Part shown: piece by piece, positions 17,570 through 26,699 of the stretch
How the letters are laid out: each line of letters begins with the position of its first letter
Numbering within the stretch: the stretch's first letter is position 1
Made by a program: the position numbers and the translations under genes
Source of the DNA: Leishmania donovani
Lineage: Eukaryota > Euglenozoa > Kinetoplastea > Trypanosomatida > Trypanosomatidae
Assembly: GCF_000227135.1 (NCBI RefSeq)
Contig: NC_018244.1
Span: forward strand, 28,015 to 54,713
Reading direction: 5' to 3'
Length of the DNA: 26,699 bases
The notes under the pieces: generated by a model
The model's database searches: none
The model's input: only the letters and a program-made list of their open reading frames with translations
Told to the model about the DNA's origin: nothing

Positions 17570-20500
17570 AGGCACCACGTCGTCATGGAACCCCGCGGTA
17601 TTAACACTCAAGCTTTCCTTCCTACTCGATGGACCCCTTGAGAGTGTTAGCCCATTCACCGTCGACCTCCTCCAGAGACGTGACTCGCGCATCGCAGACG
17701 GTTCAGCAGAGGGCGGCACCGCCGTCAGCCCCGAATGCCGTGCCCTCGCACCGTCTGAGATAAAGCTGCCCTCACCCAGCAACGGGTTCAGCACTCCACT
17801 TGAGATAATGTTCTGCAAATCTCCTGAAACTCCAGTCTCGTTACTGCCCATCCGCTGGCGGGCCTGCGACACCGTCGCAATCCGAATCGCAAGACGGTTC
17901 ATCAGCCCCTGGCAGTAGTCCTCCTCGCTCACAAGACGACTCCGCGGCGGCGCACCAACGCCCCACTTGCTCAGCAGCGGCTGCAGCTCTCGCACGCGCT
18001 GCGCAACGGGGTACGGCGCAAAGCAGCTCGCCAACACGAAGGCAATGCCAGCAGCAGGGCCATTTATCGTGCCCACAGACGACAGCAGCGCGCCTGCAGC
18101 GCTCGAGGCCGTGTCCGTCGCTGTCGCACTCCGCGAATTGTGCTCCTCTGAGAACCGCCGTGATGCCTGTGCGGTGAAAGGCACCACGTCGTCATGGAAC
18201 CCCGCGGTATTAACACTCAAGCTTTCCTTCCTACTCGATGGACCCCTTGAGAGTGTTAGCCCATTCACCGTCGACCTCCTCCAGAGACGTGACTCGCGCA
18301 TCGCAGACGGTTCAGCAGAGGGCGGCACCGCCGTCAGCCCCGAATGCCGTGCCCTCGCACCGTCTGAGATAAAGCTGCCCTCACCCAGCAACGGGTTCAG
18401 CACTCCACTTGAGATAATGTTCTGCAAATCTCCTGAAACTCCAGTCTCGTTACTGCCCATCCGCTGGCGGGCCTGCGACACCGTCGCAATCCGAATCGCA
18501 AGACGGTTCATCAGCCCCTGGCAGTAGTCCTCCTCGCTCACAAGACGACTCCGCGGCGGCGCACCAACGCCCCACTTGCTCAGCAGCGGCTGCAGCTCTC
18601 GCACGCGCTGCGCAACGGGGTACGGCGCAAAGCAGCTCGCCAACACGAAGGCAATGCCAGCAGCAGGGCCATTTATCGTGCCCACAGACGACAGCAGCGC
18701 GCCTGCAGCGCTCGAGGCCGTGTCCGTCGCTGNNNNNNNNNNNNNNNNNNNNNNNNNNNNNNNNNNNNNNNNNNNNNNNNNNNNNNNNNNNNNNNNNNNN
18801 NNNNNNNNNNNNNNNNNNNNNNNNNNNNNNNCACGCGCGCAAGCTCGAACTCGCGGTACGCGCGGTCCAGCGCCTCCGTACCCCAGTCGTGCTTCAGCAG
18901 CTTCGTCTGGATCTCGCACGCAAGGCTCACAGCGCTGTGCGCGCTCCTGCACGCGATCATGAACGAGTCGCCGATCGTCTTCACCTCGTAGCACCCGTAC
19001 TTCTTCACCAGCTGCCGGATCACACGGTGGTGCGCAGCAATCGCGTCAGCCATCAGCTGCGGCAGCGCGGCCCACAGCGCAGTGCTGCTCTCGATGTCCG
19101 TGAAGAGCAGCGTCACCGGCTCGTCACCGTCCTTCGGCGCGGCGTCGTTGTCGCGGCCTTCCGTGCACCAGTACAGTATCAGGGGAGCAGCCGTAAGCAA
19201 GATGATAGTGAACATAACGAGTCCAGCAATCAGGCCGTTTCGCTGCGCGGACGTCATCTTATCCACCTTTTGGCGCGGTCGATACTCCATTGTAGGCGTC
19301 ATCGGGGAAGAAACCTGCGGCACCGTCGGGTCCAGAATCCGCTGGACGGAAAGCATCACGATGCCCTGCGCGCCGTAGTTTCTGTACAAGCACTCAAGAC
19401 CACTAGTGGTGTTTGTGCAGTTCCACGTAAAGCGGCCCAGGGTCACGCTGTACGCGTTGATGACGCCTTTTTTATAGGCGCTCTCCTGGAGTGAGGTCGG
19501 CTTCTCAAATCCGCCATCCCCGTAGGCCACAGCCTGGATAAAGACGATGGATAAGAGGTCTCGCAGCAGAGACGGTGTGTGGTCCGCGGGCTTCGGAAAA
19601 ATGGCGTTGAACAGCTTCAGCAGCGGATAGCTCTCGAGGGAACTCGGGGACATGTCGCTCCAGAGCGGCAGGTTAGTGAACGTGAGCAGGCGCGCCTGCT
19701 CAGCGTTGGGAAGCTTGGCGAAGGTATCGGTGAGACTCTCGTATTCGTGAGCCAGGTCCCCAAACGAAATTACCACGATCGCCAATGGGTGCGTGGAGAG
19801 GAAGGCGGCGATCGCATCCACATCGTCGTCCGTGATCCCAAGAACAAAGTTGATCATACTCGGTTCGAGCGATGACTTCAACGACGTCCCCGACGAGACG
19901 GCCTTGACGGTTGGGTCGGGAGCGTTGAACGTTGCGGCCGTCCGAAGCGCTACTGCAGAGATGTCCTTCACGTTCGCGCTTGTGTACTCGTGAAGCACAA
20001 GGTTCACATCTTCGCCGATCGACGTCAGGGCCCTCACAGATGACAGCTCCGAATACATGACGTACATCTCCTGCTCCAGCGTCGGCATCAGGAACAGGTA
20101 GTTCTCCTTCTCCACCAACACGTTCGGCCGGTTAAACACAGGAGAGATCACCAGCAGTCCACTCAAGTCAATGCTTCGAAGCAGCGGGCCGGTGACCACA
20201 TCGACGGAGTAGTTCAAGAACTCCCAGTCAAGCACACCCTGCGCTGTCGTCTGCGTCGCATTCAGCGTCGCCGGGTTAAAAGCTGAAAAGTCCAGGCGTT
20301 CTTCGCTGATGGCAAGTGGGATCACCTTGGCCATATCCGCAGCAGCTTTCCTCAGCTTCGGGAGGTCGGAGACGTTCAGCGTCACGACATTCAGCGGCTT
20401 TGAGAGTACGATCTTGTTCAGATAGCAGGCAGACTGCGCGTAGTGGAAGATAGCATCCGGCAAGAGCTCCCACGCGGCTTTGTTCAGGCCTTGGAGAACA

Positions 20501-21966
20501 GAGGCACGCCCGCCCTGGTTACAGTAGCACACGGCGCCCAGAAACTCGGCGATGGGGGTGCACGGGCCACCGTAGTCACCAAGAACAATATCTCCGCCAA
20601 TCACATACCGGATCTGATCAAAGAGCCCAGCCTTGTACGTCTTCCGATCGATGGTCCACAGCGGCTCATGCAGCGTCTGATCAATCAGCTTTCCAGAAAG
20701 CCACCCAGCAATCATCAGCTGCCCAGTGCTTGGATGCTCGTTGTAGAACTTGTCCGCGTATGCAGCAGAGTCCGACGACGACGCCTCACGCCCTCGGGGG
20801 CCGTACTTCTGCACAGCCTTCGCCTCGTCGGCCCACAGGCTCGCGTCCACGCGGCCGGTCTTCACCATGTACTCCCCCATCTCGGTACGGAATAGTCTCA
20901 CATGTTCAATTTCTATATGAGAGATCGGAAGTGAGGTTGCGCTCGACATGATCTGCCCGTCTACAGGCGTCAGCTTCCCAGCCATCGCAAGATCGTAGTA
21001 CACCTGGAATACTATCCGCTGCAGCGGGAAGCAGGTCATGATGTACGCCGACGACGTACGCGGGTCCGTCAGCACCGCCTGCAGGAACTTCACAACCTGC
21101 TCACCCGGAATCCCCCAGACTATGATCACCTGCGGGCGCGTGTCCGCCATCGCGTCGAAGGCCGTCATGTTCACAGCAGTGTTCTTCGTCGAGTACGGCG
21201 CGGAGTACACAGCCGGCGGGTCGAGCGAAAAGGAGGAGAGAACCGACACTACCATCTTGTACTCGGAGTCGCCGAACTGCGCACCCGTCAGATACATGAA
21301 CGCAGTGCGGCGAGCGCGAATCCTTTTCAGCATGTGCGTCAGTATGATCGTCATCTCTGTCCACGGATCGCCACGCGTGAAGTACACGTCGTTGTCCCAC
21401 ATGCGCACCGCATTCGACCCGGTGAAAGGAGCCATAAACATCAAGTCCTTGCCCTTCAACGCGTCACTTTTCATGACAGTCGACATCAACGGGTCCATAA
21501 AGGGCCCAATCACACCAAGAAGCGTCGGGTACTTCTCGAGCGCCTTCTGCACGACGGCAATGATGTCGGACTTCTTGATACTTGGATCCGGGTTCACGAT
21601 CTCGACCGGCCGTCCGTTAGCAGTCTTGTAACCAGAAGCGTGCAGCGCGGAGTCGATGCCCAGCCACAACGCCTTCGCATCGTCCGCCATGAATGGGTCG
21701 AGGGAATACGTAGCGTTCAGTAGGTAGACTGGGTTTTTTTCGGGGTCCTTGCCGCTGCTGTCGGCAGCCCATGCAGCCGGTGCAGTGCAGAGGGATGCTG
21801 CCACCACCGCGAGCACAGCAAGGGCCACCAACCGCAAACCGCACCGCCACGCAGACACCCGCAACGCCTCGAGCGTGCGTTTGTGTACCCGGCAGCTCAC
21901 GCCATCACTCACGCCCACGCAGCCGGTGCCCCGACGTGTGGTGGCGACCACTGTCGAGCACACCAT
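17408..21966 (-). CDS. Receptor-type adenylate cyclase (RAC-2), with a mis-sized gap and a duplicated tail
   Basis: This is a surface receptor cyclase homologous to RAC-1 throughout. The start is the first in-frame ATG. Residues 45-67 are a hydrophobic signal ending PAAWA. The ectodomain, about 68-905, carries FMAPFTGSN (near 178), GGPC...CYCNQGG (about 456-486), TMEYRPRQK (near 895) and several N-glycosylation sequons. A membrane helix lies at about 912-934. The catalytic domain shows FTDIESS with metal-binding Asp957 and, 43 residues on, GDSFM with Asp1000. A 99-N gap follows, and the reading frame changes across it, so its length is wrong. By comparison with RAC-1 about 367 nt are missing. 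Beyond the gap a 203-residue segment occurs twice in frame (see the repeats), then the tail EVVVVRMPMK...EDVTEEA and a TAG stop. With a 367-nt gap the frame is continuous: about 1608 residues with both repeats, 1405 with one. Confidence 0.92.
17515..18123 (-). repeat. 609-bp in-frame tandem repeat in RAC-2, copy A (3' in the gene)
   Basis: It matches 18124-18732 without a difference I could find, at an offset of exactly 609 (203 codons). It encodes the region after the cyclase core (ATDTASSAAG... to ...SEEHNSRSA). This copy continues into the true C-terminus. No N run separates the two copies, and the junction (GCTG/TCGCAC) has almost no microhomology. Confidence 0.93.
18124..18732 (-). repeat. 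609-bp in-frame tandem repeat in RAC-2, copy B (next to the gap)
   Basis: This is the second copy of 17515-18123, ending exactly at the 99-N gap. In RAC-1 and, as far as visible, RAC-3 the segment occurs once. Perfect identity and adjacency to a gap make an assembly artefact as likely as a recent real duplication. Confidence 0.93.
18733..18831. other. Assembly gap (99 N) in the RAC-2 cyclase domain, underestimated
   Basis: From the shared base at the end of GTCCGTCGCTG to the shared GCCTCCGTACCCC, RAC-1 spans 408 nt and RAC-2 only 140 nt. The 268-nt shortfall implies a true gap of about 367 nt, a value that also restores the reading frame across it. Confidence 0.9.
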
Positions 21967-22033
21967 CAGCAGGAAACAAAGGGAGGGGCGGCGCAGCGGG
22001 TCTCGTCGACGCGAGAGGGAGACGTGGCCAACT
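21967..22033 (-). other. Predicted short 5' UTR of RAC-2
   Basis: Between the predicted acceptor and the ATG are 67 nt with no upstream ATG on the minus strand. In contrast, the RAC-1 leader contains an overlapping upstream ORF. Confidence 0.35.
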
Positions 22034-22078
22034 CTGAGCGAGGCGAGAAGCAGGGCACAGAAAAGGGTGGAAAAGGCC
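22034..22078 (-). promoter_or_regulatory. Predicted trans-splice acceptor for RAC-2
   Basis: On the minus strand 22078-22036 is a pyrimidine-rich tract, and the first AG beyond it is at 22035-22034. A further C13 tract (plus-strand G13 at 22122-22134) lies upstream and may strengthen it. Confidence 0.45.
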
Positions 22079-22121
22079 GGGCAGACGAGGGCGGGTGGCA
22101 CACGTACGCGAGACACGGCAC

Positions 22122-22134
22122 GGGGGGGGGGGGG
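22122..22134. repeat. G13 homopolymer
   Basis: Thirteen G on the plus strand (C13 in the sense of RAC-2 transcription), about 90 nt upstream of the predicted RAC-2 acceptor. Confidence 0.75.
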
Positions 22135-23332
22135 AAGGACAGGCCCACACCGCAGAGAGATTCGACGCGACGGAGACGCACACAAGGCACACACCCACAC
22201 GCACTCGCAATCGCACAGAATGGCAGAGAGGGGTACAGAAAAGGGGCACACAGAACAACGCAAGTCCAATGTTATGCAAATCAAGGAAAATATAGAAAGA
22301 GATGGATAGACATATATAGAGAGATCGGTGTATATGTTTCAAGGCCAAGCAACAAGGAGGCGAGATCGGGGCGCTGCCGTTGGTTACGTGTGCACGTGCA
22401 GAGATGGATACATGAAACAAAACGGGATGCATACATAGAAAAGATACAGATGCACACACAAAATGCCGAAACGGAGAAGTCGAGGGGGAAGGGGGGCACA
22501 CCCGGAGAACAAAAACATAAAAAGAAATTCCAAAGAAGCAGCGAGAAGTCGAAGGAGCCGTGACGTTGTGCAACGCAGTCGCAGGCAGTCAGGGGGAGAG
22601 AGTGGTAGCCCTCACGGCAGATGTGTGCTTCGCACGGGCAGGCGAGAGAGAGGATCCGTGAGGAGTGGAGAGGTGGGGCTCGAGCCTGAATAACACGTGT
22701 GAGGCGCAGCCGCTACAGCAACAGCTGAGAACAACTCGAGAGCGAAAGCGTGAATACAGTGGAAGCAGCAACGATCTCGTGGGACGGTGTCGCGGTAACG
22801 GTGGTGTTCAGTATGTGGCGCCGTGTATGTGTGGGTATACGGGTGTGAGACGACGATCTGGGTTATCCGTTTGTTGTGCACCTGTGACCTCTTCAGTCCA
22901 CAGGTACACACAGAAACACACGAACACCCAAGTAAGTCTGGGGGCGGCGGCAGGATGACGAAGGAAATAGGCAAAACGCGTGTATACGATGCGCTGCCTG
23001 GCAACCTCTTGCGTCCTCGCACAAGTAAGCAATGTGGAGAACACAAGAAGTGGGCAAGGGGGGACGGAGAACGATCACCGGTGATGTCGCGTGCAAAACG
23101 GGGTTGCTCGCCTTCCCTTCTTCGGCCCTCTTTAGTTTCGGGGGCTGCAAATGACGGAAGACTCTACTGTCAGCGTCGTTGGTGCCGCCGGTGCTGTTTC
23201 CAAGTGTCTGTCGATGCTTCCCGTTCGCAGTCCTTCGCCGCTTCACCGTTTTCTCTGTCGCCCACAAGCGAAGCAGACGCAAAGGTGAGCAGAGGGGGGA
23301 GAGCTGCGTTGTGGTTCTGCGTGAGTGTGTGC

Positions 23333-23353
23333 GTGTGTGTGTGTGTGTGTGTG
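23333..23353. repeat. (GT)n microsatellite
   Basis: About ten GT units in non-coding spacer between RAC-3 and RAC-2. Confidence 0.8.
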
Positions 23354-24488
23354 GCGTACAGAGATAGGAAGCGAGCGCGCAGGAGCAATAAATAGTCACC
23401 TGCTCACCGATAGGCGTACGTGCAGCGAAGACAATGCAAGAGAGCGAAATATCAATGAGAACGCGGCCAGAGTGTGGAAAGAGACCTCGAACTCCGTAGG
23501 CGTGTGTATCTTTCGGGCCTTGAGTCGATGTTGTGTAGGGCGAAGGGAGGTGCGTGAGGGAAGCGCGGGGAGCGAAGAGACAGAAGCCAAGCAGAGTGTT
23601 CACGTATTGGCGTTCCACATACGCGCGCATATCCACAAGAAGCATCAGGAGAAGTGGAGAAGAAGTTGATGAGTGGTGCGCGGATGCAGAACCTTGGCAC
23701 AGAAAGACATATGAAGGGGGCACACCAAAGCAGCAGTGGCAAGCTCGCCGAAGCTCCCCACACACACACGCAGACACGCAAGCACGGGCACACAGAGAAG
23801 AGGTGCGTGTCTGCGTGAAGTGACCAAGCTGGGCCGTCGAAGGGGGAGGGCATCGCCTGAATCTATGCGCTGCTGCACAATGCGAGTGAGAAGTACGCTC
23901 TCGCTGAAGAGAGTAGAAGTGAAGTGCGGCCGGAAAGGCAGGGGAAGGGGAGCAGCATGTGGCCCATGCATACTTGCCTGTGCGTGGGGAATGGCGAGAG
24001 AGAAGAGCGTCGCGAAAACAGGTCAGACGCACCCACCACGCTGAACCGTGCGAGATGACATCGGCAGCCAGTCTTCTGCGTGCACTTTTTCTCTTTCCCA
24101 CTTGGGCACAGCCCGTAGCCCCCGTCGTCGTTGCGCGCGCACAAACGAACCCGAGCAGGCATGCACACGCGCGTTGCCGTAGGGTGTTGCACGCCTTCCC
24201 GCAAGCCCCTTTTGGTGCTCACCTCTACATCAACGTGTTCTGGATGCGTGACCATGCCAGCCTCGCCTTTGCTTGAATGCTTACGTATTGGCTACTGCTT
24301 CGTCTATTATGTGCCCACAACGTTGCCGTGCCTTCGTTCTTCGCCTAACGAGGCGTGGAAAGAGGCGAGTTTGGCGAGGTGAGGGCATGCATGCCTCCGA
24401 CGACCACTTCCTCAGATACAGCATAAAAATAAAAGAAGGAGACCAAACCTCACTCCAGATGCTTCGCCCTCTTCGCGGACGCCCTTGC

Positions 24489-24509
24489 GTGTGTGTGTGT
24501 GTGTGTGTG
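24489..24509. repeat. (GT)n microsatellite
   Basis: About ten GT units in the same spacer, followed by purine-rich plus-strand DNA. Confidence 0.8.
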
Positions 24510-25106
24510 GCTAGAAAAAGGAAGAGAATGGGGGAAAGGAGGGGAGGCTAGAATGAAAGCAAACAAGGAAAAGAAAGAACGATCATACGACGGCCACAAG
24601 GCAATAGAAGGAAGGTAAGAGGGAGGGAGGCGGCAAGAGAGAGGGACGTTGGTTGGACAAGGGTAACATCACAGCAAGCTAGCGAGGAGAAAGAAGCGAT
24701 CGAAGGAAAAAGAGGAAGGGGGAGAAACTCCTGCTAAGGCACGTGCCCTTCCACCCGTCAGAGATCCTGTGGCCCCACAAAAGAAACGCAGAGGCGCGTG
24801 CCGGCGGCCCATGCGCTCACACGCAGCGGGGCACCCATTTTGCATGCACAGCGCGAGAAACCAGGTACATCGTAACGAAGAACGAACAAGAAGGCAGCGA
24901 CAGCGCGGCGAAAACGAGAGTTGTGCGTGAGGGAGACGGCACTCGGCAAGAATGAGCAGCCCAACGCAGAAAAGTGAGCCCCACCATCCACCCCGAGAAA
25001 AAAAAAAAACAGACCGCGAAAGGGGGCGATATGAGGTGCCGGCTGAAACGAAAATGAAAACAGCGAGATCGTAACGTTGCGCTCTGATTCAACGCTATAC
25101 CGGCGC

Positions 25107-25132
25107 GCACACACGCACACGCACACACACAC
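25107..25132. repeat. Interrupted (CA)n microsatellite
   Basis: CACACGCACACGCACACACACAC-type sequence in non-coding spacer. Confidence 0.75.
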
Positions 25133-25384
25133 GGTGCTCAGCGGGCGTCCGTTTACCTCATCCATGATACCGCTAGGTACCACACAGACGGGCAACAGCA
25201 CATGGGGCGAAAGGAGGAAGGAATAGGCGGAGGAGGAGAGCATTGAACAACAATAAAAAAAAAATAGGGACACAAGGCGCGCCCCGTGGACGCAGCCAGC
25301 GTATCTGTGTGTGCGCGGACTTCCGACCGCACGGGCGTGCACGGGCACAGACGTACATATCTATACACATAAGCATACGCAAAT

Positions 25385-25500
25385 ATGTAGATGTATATAT
25401 ATATACATACCACCATACATACATCTGAACACATTCATCCAGCCATACGAGCATACCATCATACATACATGCACACAAGCATTCATACATACGCGCGTAC
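25385..25500. repeat. Degenerate CATA/ACATAC tandem repeats
   Basis: A TA run (about 25394-25405) leads into many CATACATA, CATTCAT and CACATT units over about 100 nt. This is low-complexity spacer, with no coding frame. Confidence 0.7.
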
Positions 25501-25877
25501 ACACACTTGCGGAAAGGCCCCTCCTCACGTACAATGCGGCCTACCATTGAATCGAGACGAGGCAGATGAGCAAGGAGAGCCACAGGGTATGTAAAGTAGT
25601 GGCGAGTTCGAGGGTGCCGGGTTCCGTGAAAAAAAAGCAGTAAGAAAAGACGAGTCCTCCGCGCAGACCCGAAGCTCGGCCTCAAGATATGAGAGCGCAA
25701 GCGAAAAAACCAACACGGTTGAGACACAAGCGAAACAAAAAACGCAGAAAAGCACTCGGCTTCCACCATCGAACCATCCACAGCCAAAGACTAATTGGGC
25801 AGCCCAGAAAAAAGCGAGGGCAAATACACAGGAGAAGACCGTCACGCCAGAAAGTCGATGATCGAATAAAAACAAGA

Positions 25878-26554
25878 AGGCGTAGGAGTGGCCATGGTGA
25901 TGTATGCCGATACCCCTCCCGCACAGAGGGAGAGGCGGTGGTAACATTCTCAGCCGAGGCACAGGTGAACGCGCTGTCGCACACACGTTTCCTCTCCCTC
26001 TCCCGCGTCGCACATCTCCGAAAAGGCTGAGGGAGGGGGGCGTCTGTGGAGGGGAGGGGGTGAGTGGCGGAGTCAGAATGTGCACGCCTTGCACTAAGCA
26101 CACACATCATTCTGCTTGCATCATGCCGTGCGCAGCCGTCATCCTCCTGAACGCACTGTGGCACGTCCCCAGGAAGATCCCACTGCTCTTGCGCACGCCG
26201 CCCTCGCGGCGCCGTCTTCGCGTTCGCGCACACACAGACACACATGCAAGCGGCAAGCAGACGGCATCTGTCACAGCAGTCATTCACTGAGCCCCGCCAC
26301 TGAGCGAGCACAGCATAGAGACGTGATGCAAAACAAAGCAAAGTCCGCCGCCACCGACACACCTCTCCAAGATGAGCTCCCGCTCCCCCAGACTACGCCT
26401 CCTCGGTCACGTCCTCCGCCAACGGCTCCAGCAAACTTGGGCGGCGGCGGCGCCCGAGCTTCATGGGCATCCGCACAACGACAACCTCGCAAGAGATGCT
26501 CGCACTCCGCGAATTGTGCTCCTCTGAGAGCCGCCGTGATGCCTGTGCGGTGAA
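25878..26554 (-). repeat. Duplicated RAC 3' end block, RAC-3 copy
   Basis: This is the intact counterpart of 16901-17569, covering 3' flank and the last 50 or so codons of RAC-3. It contains, at 26149-26207, the 59 bases missing from the 51-N gap in the first copy. Confidence 0.9.
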
Positions 26555-26699
26555 CGGGAGCACGTTATCCTCCCATCCCACAGCGCTCATACTTCGCTGA
26601 TCCTTTTCTAGCGATGTCGTCGACGGAAACAGACCACACGGTAGCGATCTCCTCCAGACACGTGACTCCCGCATCGCAGACGGTTCAGCAGAGGGCGGC
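26393..26699 (-). CDS. Receptor-type adenylate cyclase (RAC-3), C-terminal fragment at the window edge
   Basis: About 101 codons are visible, ending at a TAG stop in the same position as in RAC-2; the 5' part lies beyond 26699. It opens with PPSAEPSAMRESR, as in the RAC-2 tail. A stretch of about 30 residues then differs strongly from RAC-2 (LPCGLFPSTTS... in place of TVNGLTLSRG...), and the last 53 residues (from PFTAQASRR) are nearly identical. It is one codon shorter than RAC-2 from MRES to the stop. No catalytic residue is visible, so identification rests on homology to RAC-2 and its array position. Confidence 0.88.
   Translation of the reverse strand, partial: PPSAEPSAMRESRVWRRSLPCGLFPSTTSLEKDQRSMSAVGWEDNVLPFTAQASRRLSEEHNSRSASISCEVVVVRMPMKLGRRRRPSLLEPLAEDVTEEA

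Larger units (their letters stand above)
22079..25877 (-). other. Non-coding spacer between RAC-3 and RAC-2
   Basis: No credible gene is seen. A 402-codon minus-strand open stretch at 22893-24101 starts at GTG, lacks an ATG for about 150 codons and is His/Thr/Cys/Ser-rich where it crosses GT repeats, so I do not call it. The region contains a G13 run (22122-22134), GT runs at 23333-23353 and 24489-24509, a CA-rich stretch at 25107-25132 and ATACAT-type repeats at about 25385-25500. Plus-strand purine bias is clear at 22140-22560 and 24530-24730. Confidence 0.55.

Noticed and set aside
21967..22284. N-terminal extension of the RAC-2 frame up to 22284
   Set aside because: It opens at TTG, contains no ATG before 21966 and translates pyrimidine-rich leader and splice-signal sequence.
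22893..24101. 402-codon open frame on the minus strand between RAC-3 and RAC-2
   Set aside because: It starts at GTG, has no ATG for about 150 codons, crosses a GT repeat as a His/Thr run, and shows no recognisable domain. It is most likely a chance open frame in GC-rich spacer.
1..26699. CRISPR arrays, bacterial operon signals or prophage genes
   Set aside because: The repeats are microsatellites, gap-flanking duplications or gene-array copies, and gene architecture, composition and protein families are those of a trypanosomatid nucleus.

Overview
The window looks like a piece of a trypanosomatid chromosome, most likely Leishmania or a close Leishmaniinae relative. Three things point there: intronless GC-rich genes all on one strand, multi-kilobase spacers full of polypurine runs and GT/CA/TA microsatellites, and a tandem array of receptor-type adenylate cyclases (RAC/GRESAG4 family). 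I did not identify the species. All recognisable genes lie on the minus strand, so transcription runs from high to low coordinates as part of one polycistronic unit. The window holds six runs of N (5000-5368, 11786-11884, 13337-13435, 13840-14117, 17172-17222, 18733-18831). Several structural oddities sit beside these gaps and may be assembly effects.

Layout in transcription order (right to left). (1) 26393-26699: the C-terminal end of a third cyclase (RAC-3), cut by the window edge. (2) 21967-26392: a spacer of about 4.4 kb. Its left end carries a polypyrimidine tract and AG acceptor for the next gene, and its right end is nearly identical to the sequence downstream of RAC-2. (3) 17408-21966: a cyclase gene (RAC-2) with signal sequence, large ectodomain, one membrane helix and a class III catalytic domain broken by a mis-sized gap. 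Its tail region contains a perfect or near-perfect 609-bp in-frame tandem duplication. (4) 8407-17407: a 9-kb spacer, about twice as long as the others. Its excess of about 4.6-4.8 kb roughly matches a compositionally different, gap-ridden island at about 10270-14160 that may be an inserted, degenerate repeat or retroposon. (5) 4291-8406: a second complete cyclase gene (RAC-1), with a 369-base N run in its catalytic domain. (6) 121-4290: a 4.2-kb purine-rich spacer, followed by the possible first 40 codons of another gene running off the left edge.

The cyclases are single-pass surface receptors. An extracellular ligand-binding-like region is joined by one transmembrane helix to a cytosolic class III catalytic domain that would make cAMP from ATP. 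RAC-1 and RAC-2 have clearly different ectodomains, but their membrane-proximal catalytic coding sequences are almost identical at the nucleotide level, which suggests gene conversion or very strong constraint. No promoter, tRNA, CRISPR or other RNA gene was found. Expression is expected to depend on trans-splicing acceptors and the long 3' UTRs.
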